A stretch of 64,000 nucleotides of DNA from Acinetobacter qingfengensis (GTDB taxonomy: Bacteria; Pseudomonadota; Gammaproteobacteria; Pseudomonadales; Moraxellaceae), in assembly GCF_008693185.1 (NCBI RefSeq), contig NZ_VXKN01000004.1, positions 1 to 64,000 on the forward strand, written 5' to 3'. A program made the translations under genes and the position numbers. Positions 27,397 through 37,180 of this stretch are shown piece by piece (position 1 is the first letter of the stretch; each line of letters starts with the position of its first letter). Under the pieces are notes generated by a model. It was not told the origin of the DNA, made no database searches, and saw only the letters and a program-made list of their open reading frames with translations.

Positions 27397-29205
27397 TTAG
27401 CTATGGGTTTGTTCTTCCTCATCCTGATCTTCAAAGGTTTTGGCAATTTTTTCAATATTTAGGCTTTTTGCCATGGCATCAAAAATGGATTTATAGACTC
27501 CTTGTTGTTGATATAGTTCAAGATGTTCACCATGCTCGACAATTTCGCCATCCTGCATAACATAAGTATAATCTGCATCAATAATTTGTGACAAGCTGTG
27601 TGAAATAATGACTACAGTTCGCCCTTGTTTGATTTGATCCAAGCTATGTTTGATTTGCTCCGCAGCAATCGCATCCAGACTCGCCGTGGGTTCATCCAGA
27701 AAAATAATCGGGGGATTTTTAAGAAACATCCGTGCGATGGCAATGCGTTGTTGTTGCCCACCTGATAACATTGTGGCATCACTGTCGTAGCCTTTTTCCA
27801 GTTTTAGAATTTGCTCATGAATAGAGGCTTGCTGTGCTGCAAAAATAATTTCCTGCATACTGGCACTGGTTTTGCCATAACGAATATTTTCAGCAATTGT
27901 GCCTTGGAAGATATGATTTTTTTGTAGAACCAGACCAATATGATCACGTAAATAAACGGTGTCCATGTCCTGTAAGTCTATACCATCCAGGGTGATCTTT
28001 CCGTCATTTGGTACATAGAATTTATCCAGCAAACTTATTAGGGTGGATTTCCCGGCACCGGATAAACCAACCAAAGCAGTGATTTTATTGGGTTGAATGA
28101 CCATGTTGATGCTTTTTAGTGCGTGGTGTCCGTTCGGATAGAAAAAATCGACTTGCTTTAATTCAAATTGACCTTGTAAGGGCTGGGGTTGTAATTGTCC
28201 TGAAGCTTCAATTTCCTGATCAGCTTCCAAAATATTGAAAAAACTTTCGGAATACACCATGGCATCATTGATTTCGTCATAAATGCGATGTAAAGAGCGA
28301 ATCGGCGCAGAAACATTGTTAAATAACAAGACATGGTACATGATCATACCGATACTCATATAACCTGCCAACACAAAATAGGCAGTTAAAATAATGATGA
28401 GCACGACACCGATTTGTTCAATAAAAGTTTTTAATCCATCAAATAAAAAACTGATTTGGCGGGTGTGCATTTGATTTTGTGTGAGATCACTTTGTAATTT
28501 AAGTTGTTTTTCTGCTTCTATTTTTTCCCGATTAAATGATTTGATTACGGTAATTGAGGTGATGATGCTTAAGATACCCTGACTTTTTCTTTCCCTGCCA
28601 TCTCGTAGGTTGCGCCGCCAGTTACCGAGTTTTTGTGCTTGTCGAAAGGTGAGCCAAAAATAAATAGGAACAATACATAAGGCGACTAGACCAACCCAGA
28701 AATTGGCATAAAACATTAGACCCAGTGCAATCACGGCACTACTAAATAGCGGTATAATTTCAATAAAAAAAATCTGTACCAGTCGGGTCAATGAACCGAT
28801 ACCCCGATCAATTCGGGTTTGTAGCTTACCTGCCTGATGGTCTTCCTGAGTAAAAAATGCCAAACGATAGGTGAGGAATTTTTCGATAATGTTTTGTGAT
28901 AAATCCTGAGTGATCAAGATGCGTAATTTTTCACCATAAAATTTTTGACCAAACTGAATCAATAGATTCAAAATTTCTTTACTCAGTAGAATCAGTGAAA
29001 TGGTGATTAAGAGTTGCCAGCCATGTGCCAACCCCTGACCTGATTTTAGTAAAGCATTAATATGATCAACGGCATATTGTAAGGTGAGCGCATTTACCTG
29101 TGCTGCAATTGCACCAAGCAATGTCAGAGTTAGCGTGATCAGAACCAGCCATTTATAAGGTGTGACAAAAGGTTTGATTTTTAGAAACAATTGCCAAAGT
29201 GTCAT
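27397..29205 (-). CDS. ABC exporter, fused membrane and ATPase domains
   Basis: This 602-residue half-transporter has six transmembrane helices in residues 15-310 and an ATPase domain from about 345. Walker A is GLSGAGKST (380-388), the signature LSGGQ (480-484), Walker B IIFLDE (500-505), and the switch His lies in VIISHS. The layout is that of MsbA-like lipid or drug exporters working as homodimers. There is no second half-transporter or adaptor gene nearby. It is not the usual msbA context (no lpxK), so a multidrug or lipid exporter of unknown substrate is the safest name. A C-terminal tail rich in Asp/Glu follows the ATPase domain. Confidence 0.88.
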   Translation of the reverse strand: MTLWQLFLKIKPFVTPYKWLVLITLTLTLLGAIAAQVNALTLQYAVDHINALLKSGQGLAHGWQLLITISLILLSKEILNLLIQFGQKFYGEKLRILITQDLSQNIIEKFLTYRLAFFTQEDHQAGKLQTRIDRGIGSLTRLVQIFFIEIIPLFSSAVIALGLMFYANFWVGLVALCIVPIYFWLTFRQAQKLGNWRRNLRDGRERKSQGILSIITSITVIKSFNREKIEAEKQLKLQSDLTQNQMHTRQISFLFDGLKTFIEQIGVVLIIILTAYFVLAGYMSIGMIMYHVLLFNNVSAPIRSLHRIYDEINDAMVYSESFFNILEADQEIEASGQLQPQPLQGQFELKQVDFFYPNGHHALKSINMVIQPNKITALVGLSGAGKSTLISLLDKFYVPNDGKITLDGIDLQDMDTVYLRDHIGLVLQKNHIFQGTIAENIRYGKTSASMQEIIFAAQQASIHEQILKLEKGYDSDATMLSGGQQQRIAIARMFLKNPPIIFLDEPTASLDAIAAEQIKHSLDQIKQGRTVVIISHSLSQIIDADYTYVMQDGEIVEHGEHLELYQQQGVYKSIFDAMAKSLNIEKIAKTFEDQDEEEQTHS

Positions 29206-29334
29206 AAGAAACTTCGTGTTGCACGTTAGTTTGGAATCCTAACAAAATTATTGCTTTGGGGAAATGGATGGGATGATTTTGTATGTTGAACCATTTGGTG
29301 TAATTTAATGCTGATCATATTGGTTAAATATGTA

Positions 29335-29769
29335 TTAGGGCTGAATACCGTGCGGATCAAGATACCAGTTTTCAATCAGTAATGCTGCGGCCAAACTGTC
29401 TGCTTGAAGTTTTTTTGCCTGACCATTTTGCTGTAAGCGCTGCAAGGTTTCCCGTGCGGTTCGGGTAGTCAGCCGCTCATCAATCATCCATGTCTGAATG
29501 TTGGTCTGATGACGTAAACGGCGGGCAAATTTTCTCGCGCGCGTGGATAATTCTGATTCACTGTCATCCATATTTAATGGTAATCCGACTAGAAAAATAT
29601 TCGGCTGCCATTGCTGTACCAGTTTAAGTAATGTTGGCCAATCAGGAATGCCATCTTTCATTGGAAATAATGCAAGGGGATTAGTACTTTCAATCAGACT
29701 TTGTCCAACGGCAATGCCCATCTTTTGTGTACCAAAATCAAAGCTCATAATGGTGTGATGTTCAGGCAT
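29335..29769 (-). CDS. ruvX: YqgF/RuvX pre-16S rRNA nuclease
   Basis: This 144-residue RNase H-fold protein is a putative Holliday-junction resolvase now linked to 5' maturation of 16S rRNA. ATG 29769 ([13 protein letters not shown]) is the likely start; it overlaps the yqgE stop by eight bases. [14 protein letters not shown] carries the first catalytic Asp, [13 protein letters not shown] is the central motif, and DERLTTRTA and [12 protein letters not shown] hold the last acidic residues. The yqgE-ruvX pairing is widely conserved in proteobacteria. Confidence 0.94.
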   Translation of the reverse strand: MPEHHTIMSFDFGTQKMGIAVGQSLIESTNPLALFPMKDGIPDWPTLLKLVQQWQPNIFLVGLPLNMDDSESELSTRARKFARRLRHQTNIQTWMIDERLTTRTARETLQRLQQNGQAKKLQADSLAAALLIENWYLDPHGIQP

Positions 29770-30346
29770 GACCGATCTCATGTGAAAGCCAGTTTCGATT
29801 AACGCCGATTTTTTGATAAGCAGCATCCCAGCGTTCTTCGTAAGGTAGGTTAAAAATCAAATCCATGTCAGCATCACAAACTAGCCAGTCACCTCGTGCG
29901 ATTTCTTCCTCCAGTTGACTTTTGCTCCAGCTGGCATAGCCAAGTGCAACCTGATAATTGTCCACGCCTTCATTGTGAGCAATTGCATCCAGAATATCCT
30001 TGCTGGTGGTAATACAGACATTTTCGCCTACAGCAATGGATGAATGCCATGTGGGTTGTCCGGTATGCAGGACAAAACCAGCTTCCGGACGAATAGGCCC
30101 ACCTTGTAGTACAGCATGAGGATGGACGTAATCCGCATCAATATCCAGATCGTTGAGTAATTCTTTAATTCCTACACCTGATGGTCGATTGAGAATAATG
30201 CCTTGTGCACCGTCTTCGTCATGGCGAGCAAGGTAGATAACAGTACTTTCAAAAAAAGCGTCATCCATATGGGGTGGGGCGATTAAGCAACGATGTGCTA
30301 GATATTGTTTTGCCACGTCATCCAGACTCCTTTTTAAATGTGTCAT
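29762..30346 (-). CDS. yqgE: YqgE/AlgH family protein (DUF179)
   Basis: The 194-residue protein shows the family pattern: [20 protein letters not shown], then [30 protein letters not shown] and [16 protein letters not shown]. Its molecular function is not known; a relative (AlgH) influences alginate production in Pseudomonas. It overlaps the downstream ruvX gene, so the two are probably translated together. No signal peptide is present. Confidence 0.94.
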   Translation of the reverse strand: MTHLKRSLDDVAKQYLAHRCLIAPPHMDDAFFESTVIYLARHDEDGAQGIILNRPSGVGIKELLNDLDIDADYVHPHAVLQGGPIRPEAGFVLHTGQPTWHSSIAVGENVCITTSKDILDAIAHNEGVDNYQVALGYASWSKSQLEEEIARGDWLVCDADMDLIFNLPYEERWDAAYQKIGVNRNWLSHEIGHA

Positions 30347-30405
30347 GTTTTCAACATACTAAACAATCAGGAAACTGCCAATCTTTTTTTCTACAAAAGC
30401 CCTAA

Positions 30406-32073
30406 TCATGATTTGGTATGCTGAAATTTTAGTTCACGGAGTTGTTTTGCGTGTTGTAGCGTGGTTTCATTAATTTCTACGCCACCGGACATACGTGCCA
30501 GTTCATAGATACGTTGTTGCTCATCCAGAATGATGATTGTACTGCTTGCTGGATCAGTTTGCTGTTTTTTCACTAATAAATGTTGATCAGATTGGGCAGC
30601 AACCTGTGCCTGATGAGTGATACATAGAATTTGTACGTGTTGTGCCAGATTTGCCAATAAACGTCCGACAATTTCTGCTGTGCCACCACTGATCCCAACA
30701 TCAATTTCATCGAATACCAATACTTCGGCATCGGTTCTGGTTGCATTCATCACTTGCATCACCAGAGCAATACGGGACAATTCTCCACCTGATGCAACAC
30801 GTGCCAAAGGTTGTGCAGGAATACCCTTATTGGCGGTGAATAATAGTTGAATGTTGCTTAAACCATCGATAGTTGGGCTATCCAGTGATTCAAATTTAAA
30901 TTCAAAATGTGCTTCGGGTAACGCCAGTGGTTTGACCTGCTCAGTTAATTGTTGTGCGGTTGGGATGGCGATTTCCTGTCGGGCTTGATCCAATTGTCTG
31001 GCCAGCGCAATAAAATGTGCATGTGCCTGTTCGGCTTGTTCGGCAAGATGTTCAGGATTTTCTAGTTCATGCAGTTGCTCAAGTTGATTTTGCCAGATCT
31101 GATATTCATTTAGCAATTCATGTGGTTGTAGACGATGTTTACGAGCCAGACGATGGAATTGTTCCAATTGTTGATTGAGTTCTTCCATACGCTCTGGGTC
31201 AAAATTTTGCCGATCAATAAATTGCCGTAATTCACTGGTGGCATCTTGCAGCTCACTTTGCGCATTCAGCAAGCTGTTATAAACTTGTTCAAGATGTTTA
31301 CTGCGACCTTGTTGAGTTTCAGCACGGCGTACAATGCTATTAAGTTCGCCAAGAATATTCTGCTCACCATCATCCATGGCATATAACATGCTGCTACAGT
31401 CTTGCATCATACTTTCATGATGACTTAGGCGATCATACTCTTGTTCAATGTCTTGATAATTAAGTGCCAGTAAAGGCTCTAGATCTTCGAGTTGTTGTTG
31501 TAGTTGCTCTATTTTGGCCGCACGGGAATGTTGTGCTTCAAGTGCATGCTGGTATTGTCGTTCAATTTTTTGCCATGTCTGATAAGATTGTTTAAGTATC
31601 TGTGCCTGAGATTGTAAGCCACTATAGCGATCTAGCCATTGCTTGGGATAAGGTGGATTAAGTAATTGTTGCTGACTATGTTGACTGTACATTAATACCA
31701 ATAGCCGTCCCAGTGTTCTTAATTCAGAGATGCTGGTTGGTCGCCCATTAATCCATGCTTTGCTTCGACCTGTAGCAAAAATCACTCTGCGAATAATTAA
31801 TTCTTCAGTGTCTTCAAATAACTCATTTTCTTTTAACCATAATCCTTCGGGACTATCTGCCTGATAACTAAAACTGGCGATGACTTCAGCTTTGTCCTGA
31901 CCATAACGAACCTGTGCTGTATCACTGCGCTCGCCAAGACAAATTGACAGTGCATCAAGTAATAATGATTTACCGGCACCTGTTTCGCCTGTAAGTACAT
32001 TAAAACCCTGATTCAATTCGAGTTCAAGGTGATCAGCCAGTGCAAAGTTCATTAAGGTAATGTGTGTCAGCAT
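30406..32073 (-). CDS. recN: DNA repair protein RecN
   Basis: RecN is an SMC-like ATPase that works early in double-strand break repair with RecA. The 555-residue protein has Walker A GETGAGKSLLLDAL near residue 29, then two long coiled-coil arms (about 150-370) rich in Gln, Glu and Leu. The C-terminal head has signature VASGGELSRIALVMQ and Walker B VLVFDEIDVGISGGTAE. An N-terminal MLTHITLMNFALADHLELEL strand is standard. In many bacteria recN is LexA-controlled; I saw no clear SOS box upstream, which fits Acinetobacter having a divergent SOS system. Confidence 0.95.
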   Translation of the reverse strand: MLTHITLMNFALADHLELELNQGFNVLTGETGAGKSLLLDALSICLGERSDTAQVRYGQDKAEVIASFSYQADSPEGLWLKENELFEDTEELIIRRVIFATGRSKAWINGRPTSISELRTLGRLLVLMYSQHSQQQLLNPPYPKQWLDRYSGLQSQAQILKQSYQTWQKIERQYQHALEAQHSRAAKIEQLQQQLEDLEPLLALNYQDIEQEYDRLSHHESMMQDCSSMLYAMDDGEQNILGELNSIVRRAETQQGRSKHLEQVYNSLLNAQSELQDATSELRQFIDRQNFDPERMEELNQQLEQFHRLARKHRLQPHELLNEYQIWQNQLEQLHELENPEHLAEQAEQAHAHFIALARQLDQARQEIAIPTAQQLTEQVKPLALPEAHFEFKFESLDSPTIDGLSNIQLLFTANKGIPAQPLARVASGGELSRIALVMQVMNATRTDAEVLVFDEIDVGISGGTAEIVGRLLANLAQHVQILCITHQAQVAAQSDQHLLVKKQQTDPASSTIIILDEQQRIYELARMSGGVEINETTLQHAKQLRELKFQHTKS

Positions 32074-32391
32074 ACTGTTATTCTACAATCAGCATTTTTA
32101 GAGTAGTTGTTAGTATATCTTGAGATCAATAAAACTGCATTAGGCTGATATGGCATTAAATTTGTATGGAATTTGTCAGAAAAAACTATTGGAGAAAAGG
32201 TTTAGCTGTGCTAAAAATGGTGACCTAATATTGTGTAATGAAGCGTAAAAATCTATTTTGTATTTTTTGCAATTCGCAATAAGATTTAAATAATTCTGCG
32301 TTAAACTGCTTGAATCCGGACAAATTATTCTTGGCGAAAGTATTTTACGCATATCATTCATGACATTAAATGGAAATATTGGAGTGTCTAC
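32074..32391. other. Divergent spacer between recN and ppnP
   Basis: This 318-base AT-rich region holds both promoters. TTGGAG lies nine bases before the ppnP start. I see no small gene or RNA. Confidence 0.45.
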
Positions 32392-32718
32392 ATGAGTTCA
32401 GCACAGTTTGACCATGTGTCTGTTTTAAAAAAGTCTAATGTGTACTTTGGTGGTAAATGCATTAGCCATACTGTTCAGTTTGAAGATGGTACAAAAAAAA
32501 CGCTGGGTGTGATTTTACCAACAGAACAACCATTGACTTTTGAAACACATGTTGCTGAGCGTATGGAAGTTGTGTCAGGGGAATGCCGTGTAATCATTGC
32601 AGATAATGAAGAAAGTGAATTGTTCCGTGCAGGGCAATCTTTCTATATTCCGGGAAATAGCCGTTTTAAAATTGAAACTTCCGATGTACTCGATTATGTG
32701 TGCCATTTAGAAGGCTAA
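32392..32718 (+). CDS. ppnP: Pyrimidine/purine nucleoside phosphorylase
   Basis: This 108-residue single-domain cupin (former DUF1255, YaiE) splits nucleosides with phosphate to a base and ribose-1-phosphate. Family segments are NVYFGGKCISHTVQFEDG, KKTLGVILP, FETHVAERMEVVSGEC and FYIPGNSRFKIET. The length equals that of typical members. It is a single-gene unit with a strong terminator 38 bases downstream. Confidence 0.93.
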   Translation: MSSAQFDHVSVLKKSNVYFGGKCISHTVQFEDGTKKTLGVILPTEQPLTFETHVAERMEVVSGECRVIIADNEESELFRAGQSFYIPGNSRFKIETSDVLDYVCHLEG

Positions 32719-32755
32719 AGCACATTTTCTCGTGATATACTGATACCACAGATCA

Positions 32756-32787
32756 AATCCTGTAAACTTTATGTTACAGGATTTTTT
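32756..32787 (+). terminator. Terminator after ppnP
   Basis: A perfect 10-bp stem (AATCCTGTAA at 32756-32765, TTACAGGATT at 32774-32783) with an 8-base loop runs into TTTTT. Confidence 0.85.
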
Positions 32788-32823
32788 ATTTGATTTTGAT
32801 TTAACCAAAGAGGTGGGCAATTC

Positions 32824-33567
32824 ATGGCAAAGCCAGAATATTATTATGGTGTACATGCGGTGGAATCACTTCTTGAGTTAGAGCCAGAACGTGTCTTGAC
32901 CTTATTTGTCCTTAAAGGACGAGATGATCAGCGATTAAAAAAAGTGCTGACATTGGCACAACCTTTTGGTATTAGCATACAACAGGCGAGTCGTGATCGT
33001 CTGGAAAAACTTGCAGGCTTACCTTTCCATCAAGGTGTCGTGGCTGCAGTACGTCCATATCCGGCATTGAATGAGCAAGATCTGGAACAATTGGTTGCAC
33101 AGACATCAGATGTTTTGTTGCTGGCGCTTGATCAGGTGACCGATCCTCATAATCTGGGTGCCTGTATCCGTACTGCTGCTGCAATGGGTGTTCAGGCGGT
33201 AATTGTTCCACGGGATCGCTCTGCCAGCCTGACACCAACGGCACGCAAGGTTGCCGCAGGTGGTGCAGAGAAAGTAAAATTTATTCAGGTCACTAACCTC
33301 GGAAAAACTTTGGCTGCTTTAAAAGAACAACAAGTTAAAGTGGTTGGAACGTTATTGGATGAGCAGGCTTTACCTATTCAGCAATGTGATTTAACAGGAA
33401 ATTTGGTGATTGTCATGGGTGCTGAAGATACTGGAATTCGCCCGATTAATCAGGCACAGTGCGATGAAAAAGTATATATCCCGATGTCGGGCGATCTGCA
33501 AAGCCTTAATGTAAGTGTGGCAACTGGTATGGCATTGTATGAGGCCTGCCGTCAACGCCTAAATTGA
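32824..33567 (+). CDS. rlmB: 23S rRNA (guanosine-2'-O)-methyltransferase RlmB
   Basis: This 247-residue SPOUT methyltransferase modifies G2251 in the ribosomal P loop. The N-terminal substrate-binding domain (about 1-78) starts YYYGVHAVESLLE. The knotted catalytic domain has motif 1 LDQVTDPHNLGACIRTAAAMG, motif 2 IVMGAEDTGIRP, and motif 3 IPMSGDLQSLNVSVATGMALYEA. The EamA gene follows within nine bases, so co-transcription is likely. Confidence 0.95.
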   Translation: MAKPEYYYGVHAVESLLELEPERVLTLFVLKGRDDQRLKKVLTLAQPFGISIQQASRDRLEKLAGLPFHQGVVAAVRPYPALNEQDLEQLVAQTSDVLLLALDQVTDPHNLGACIRTAAAMGVQAVIVPRDRSASLTPTARKVAAGGAEKVKFIQVTNLGKTLAALKEQQVKVVGTLLDEQALPIQQCDLTGNLVIVMGAEDTGIRPINQAQCDEKVYIPMSGDLQSLNVSVATGMALYEACRQRLN

Positions 33568-33576
33568 TTGCTATCT

Positions 33577-34467
33577 ATGTCCAGTAAAACCCAAGGTTAT
33601 TTCTATGTCCTGATTACCATGAGTATCTGGGGCGGATTTACTATCTTGTCACGTCTGAATGCACAATGGCATATCTCAGCATGGGATATTACTGCAATTC
33701 GATTTGCTCTTGCTTCACTGATTCTAATGCCAATTTTAGTTTATCGTAAGGATACTGCTTTTTTATGGAAAAAAGAGCCTATCGTTCTGGCATTATTTGG
33801 TGGCGTTGGATATTGCCTGACAGTTTATAGTGCATTTTTATATGCGCCAGCCGCACATGGTGCTATCTTTCTTAATGGTTGTATTCCTTTATTTACTGCC
33901 ATTGCAGCGTATGTATTGTATCGGCAGCCATTTGATCGGCACATGTGGTTAAGTTTGGTTATTATGTTGCTTTCTTTAGGCGGCATGGCCTATTTATTAA
34001 CACTGCATAATCATACTGCTTTGGGTCTGGGGGATGCATTATTTGTGTTGGGTGCACTATGCTGGGGAATATTTACTTCGTTATTACGCCGAACACATTT
34101 AAGCGCCTGGCATGCCATGAGTGGTGTTGCGATTTGGTCAACCCTGATTTATCTTCCTTTATACCTGATTTTTTTCCCTAAACATTTGGATCAGGTTGAG
34201 CCTTTACATTTGGCCATTGAAGGTATTTTTCATGGTGTGTTTGTAGTATTGATTGCAACACTTACCTACGTTGAAGCCATTAAACGTTTAGGTGCCTTTA
34301 AGACAGGGAGCCTGGTGACACTTGCACCATTTATTTCAGCAGTATTGGCTGTACCCCTGTTAAATGAAGCACTTAATCCAGCCATTGTGCTGGGCTTAAT
34401 CGGAATGGGCATTGGGGCATTACAACCCTGGCGCTGGTTTAGACGGAATCAGCTTGGTGATACCTAA
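33577..34467 (+). CDS. EamA-family (DMT) transporter
   Basis: This 296-residue inner-membrane protein has ten predicted helices arranged as two EamA repeats (about 8-140 and 150-285). GFTILSRLNAQWHISAWDITAIRF is near the N terminus (shown here only by its first part, helix 1), and the second repeat opens with GDALFVLGALCWGIFTSLLR. Relatives export amino acids, purines or other metabolites; the substrate is unknown. ATG 33577 is preferred to TTG 33568. The 3' end overlaps the convergent coaE gene by four bases. Confidence 0.88.
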   Translation: MSSKTQGYFYVLITMSIWGGFTILSRLNAQWHISAWDITAIRFALASLILMPILVYRKDTAFLWKKEPIVLALFGGVGYCLTVYSAFLYAPAAHGAIFLNGCIPLFTAIAAYVLYRQPFDRHMWLSLVIMLLSLGGMAYLLTLHNHTALGLGDALFVLGALCWGIFTSLLRRTHLSAWHAMSGVAIWSTLIYLPLYLIFFPKHLDQVEPLHLAIEGIFHGVFVVLIATLTYVEAIKRLGAFKTGSLVTLAPFISAVLAVPLLNEALNPAIVLGLIGMGIGALQPWRWFRRNQLGDT

Positions 34468-35072
34468 GTGCGGTTTACTTTAGCCAAACTCAGGTAATAT
34501 GTATGTAAAGGTTGTAATTGCTGATAAAGATGCTCAAGGTGACCATCATTGATCACGATATCGTCGGCAAGTTGCTGTTTTTTTGCGCGAGGCATTTGAG
34601 TTGCAATAATTTTGGCAATCTGTTCTGTACTTTGTACATCACGTTGTGTAGCACGTTGTAACTGCAAGGATTCTGGGACATCAATTAGCAATGTACGTTG
34701 AACAAGATGATGCTGTTTCGTTTCGAATAATAAAGGTGAAACCAGAATAACATACGGGCTTTGAGCCATTTGTAGCTGTCGTAAAATTTCCTGCCGGATG
34801 ATAGGGTGTGTGATTTCTTCAAGTTGTTGGCGAGCTTCTGGATGGTTAAAAATATATTCTCTTAGTGCCTTACGATTTAATTGTCCATCATCCAGTAATA
34901 CCCATTCACCGAAAGCATGACAGATCCGTTGTAATGCCAATGAATCGGGTTGTACAACTTCTCGTGCGACAATATCTGCATCAACAACGGTAATGCCTTG
35001 TTGTTCAAACCATTGACTGGCAGCAGTTTTACCACTGCCAATACCACCTGCCAGTCCGATGATTAAATGCAT
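34464..35072 (-). CDS. coaE: Dephospho-CoA kinase
   Basis: This enzyme performs the last step of coenzyme A synthesis, phosphorylating the ribose 3'-hydroxyl. ATG 35072 (MHLIIGLAGGIGSGKT) gives 202 residues; the P-loop is GGIGSGKT at 8-15. VVDADIVAREVV and THPIIRQEI are the CoA-binding and lid segments. It is the last gene of pilB-pilC-pilD-coaE, starting one base after the pilD stop, an arrangement shared with Pseudomonas and Acinetobacter. Confidence 0.95.
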   Translation of the reverse strand: MHLIIGLAGGIGSGKTAASQWFEQQGITVVDADIVAREVVQPDSLALQRICHAFGEWVLLDDGQLNRKALREYIFNHPEARQQLEEITHPIIRQEILRQLQMAQSPYVILVSPLLFETKQHHLVQRTLLIDVPESLQLQRATQRDVQSTEQIAKIIATQMPRAKKQQLADDIVINDGHLEHLYQQLQPLHTYYLSLAKVNRT

Positions 35073-35073
35073 A

Positions 35074-35931
35074 TTATCCACCAAGATAAATGTGCATGAT
35101 TTTTTCACCCCAGATTAGGGCAATCCAGCCAGCAATTGCCAAGTAAGGGCCAAAAGCAAAAGGTCGATTTTCTTTAGTGATTTTTAGTAGGATAATTCCA
35201 ATAATTGCACCAACCAATGAAGATAATAAAATGATCAATGGCAATTGTAATGGCCCCATCCATGCACCTAATGCTGCCAACAATTTAAAATCTCCATAGC
35301 CCATGCCTTCCTTGCCAGTAATGATTTTAAACAGGATGTATACAACCCATAGACAGAGAAAACCAATCAAACAACCCCAGATGGCTTGTGTTGGACTGAC
35401 AAAAACTGCATAACTGTTTACAGCTAACCCTAATCCTGCCAGTGGAAAGGTCAGGCGATCAGGTAATAATTGGGTATCGAAATCAATGCCTGTCAATGCG
35501 ATTAATACCCAAGTAAACAGGATTGCAAAAATACCTTGTATACTTGCGCCAAAGTGCCAGGCTACTATCAGAGAGCCCAGCATGGTGACGATTTCCACCA
35601 ATGGATAACGAATGGAAATAGGTTGATGACAACCACGGCATTTGCCTTTCAGTACTAACCAGCTTATTACTGGAATATTTTCATACCATCGAATCTTGTG
35701 TTGGCAATTCGGACAGGCGGAAGCAGGCGTGCTTAAACCATAAGCAGGTTGTGGTTCAGGCGGCTGTTCAGGATACAGGTAACTCTGGCATTCCAATTGC
35801 CATTCCCGTTCCATAATTTTGGGTAAACGGTAAATAACGACATTGATAAAACTACCCACACATAAACTAAGTAGGGCAACAACGAAATAAAATAATCCGC
35901 TGTTTTCTTGTAAAAGTTGAATAAACTGCAT
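35074..35931 (-). CDS. pilD: Type IV prepilin peptidase / N-methyltransferase
   Basis: PilD cuts prepilin leader peptides at the inner membrane and methylates the new N terminus. The 285-residue protein has the N-terminal zinc-binding cytoplasmic loop with two Cys pairs (CPNC and CRGC) and the INVVIYRLP segment. Catalytic aspartates lie in GIDFDTQLLPD and GMGYGDFKLLAALGAWMG. About eight transmembrane helices follow the standard pattern. Its ATG overlaps the pilC stop by one base (TAATG). Confidence 0.95.
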   Translation of the reverse strand: MQFIQLLQENSGLFYFVVALLSLCVGSFINVVIYRLPKIMEREWQLECQSYLYPEQPPEPQPAYGLSTPASACPNCQHKIRWYENIPVISWLVLKGKCRGCHQPISIRYPLVEIVTMLGSLIVAWHFGASIQGIFAILFTWVLIALTGIDFDTQLLPDRLTFPLAGLGLAVNSYAVFVSPTQAIWGCLIGFLCLWVVYILFKIITGKEGMGYGDFKLLAALGAWMGPLQLPLIILLSSLVGAIIGIILLKITKENRPFAFGPYLAIAGWIALIWGEKIMHIYLGG

Positions 35932-37160
35932 TAGACCACAGAACCCATCTGGAAAATTGGCAAATACATGGCAATCACCAGACCGCCGACAAGTACCCCT
36001 AGAATTGCCATGATTAATGGCTCCATCATGCTGGTTAAACCATCTACAGCATTGTCGACTTCATTTTCATAATGTGTGGCAACTTTATCCAGCATAGCAT
36101 CCAGTGCACCAGATTCTTCACCAATAGCAACCATTTGAATGGCCATACTTGGAAATCTTTGAGTTTGGCGCATTGCAAACTGTAATTGCTGTCCGGTTGA
36201 AACATCTTCGCGGATACGCATTACCGCTTGTTCATAGATTACATTATTGGTCGCACCGGCTGTAGATTCCAAAGCATCAATTAATGGCACACCAGCAGCA
36301 AAAGTAGTGGCAAGCGTGCGACTATAACGTGCAATGATTGCCTTATAGACCAGATCGCCAAAAATCGGTAGTTTCAAAGCAGTTTTGTCCAGAAAATCCC
36401 GAAATTTTCGACTACGTTTTTTAGCTTCCAGAAAAGCAAAAACTAAACCACCGATACCGACAATCAGAATAAACCAGTAGCTTTGCATCCATTTGGACAT
36501 ATTGACGACCATTTGAGTGAAAAAGGGCAGTTCTGCACCAAATGAGCTAAATAAATCCTGAAAGACAGGAACAACTTTCACCATCAAAATAATGGTAACG
36601 ATAATGGCAACCACCACAACAGTTGCAGGATATTTGAGGGCTTTTTTGATTTTTTGTTTCAGTAATTCACTTTTTTCCTTATAAATTGCAACACGATCCA
36701 GCATAGTTTCCAGCGCACCGGATTGTTCACCAGAAGCAACCAGTGAGCAAAATAATTCATCAAAATATTGTGGGTATTTGCGTAAAGCTCCGGCAAAGGT
36801 ATTCCCACCTTCCACATCCGTTTTAATGCCCAGTACCACATCACGCATGGCAGGATTATCCAGACCTTCAGCAACAATTTCAAAACCCTGAACCAATGGT
36901 ACACCAGCTTTCATCATGGTGGCCAATTGACGGGTAAAAATGGTAATGTCTAGTGTCGAGACTCTTTTTTTGAGTAATTTATTAATAAATTCAATTTCAC
37001 GTTTTTGCGAAATTTTACGAACAATAATGCCTTGCTTGCGCAAATATACCTTGGCGAGCGCCATGTTTTTCGCAGGAATATCTCCTTTGATTTTTAGGCC
37101 TTTGCGATCTACCCCTTCATATTGAAATGTCGGCATCAATTGTGCTTTCTTAGCTGCCAT
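35931..37160 (-). CDS. pilC: Type IV pilus platform protein PilC
   Basis: PilC sits in the inner membrane and couples the PilB motor to pilin assembly. The 409-residue protein opens MAAKKAQLMPTFQYEGVDRK, as in Acinetobacter and Pseudomonas PilC. It has two T2SS-F repeats (about 75-198 and 278-400), each with cytoplasmic helices then a membrane segment; SGALETMLDRVA and SGALDAMLDKVA show the internal duplication. The third membrane helix is at about 378-400. Confidence 0.95.
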   Translation of the reverse strand: MAAKKAQLMPTFQYEGVDRKGLKIKGDIPAKNMALAKVYLRKQGIIVRKISQKREIEFINKLLKKRVSTLDITIFTRQLATMMKAGVPLVQGFEIVAEGLDNPAMRDVVLGIKTDVEGGNTFAGALRKYPQYFDELFCSLVASGEQSGALETMLDRVAIYKEKSELLKQKIKKALKYPATVVVVAIIVTIILMVKVVPVFQDLFSSFGAELPFFTQMVVNMSKWMQSYWFILIVGIGGLVFAFLEAKKRSRKFRDFLDKTALKLPIFGDLVYKAIIARYSRTLATTFAAGVPLIDALESTAGATNNVIYEQAVMRIREDVSTGQQLQFAMRQTQRFPSMAIQMVAIGEESGALDAMLDKVATHYENEVDNAVDGLTSMMEPLIMAILGVLVGGLVIAMYLPIFQMGSVV

Positions 37161-37180
37161 GTTGTACCCCGGATAATTTA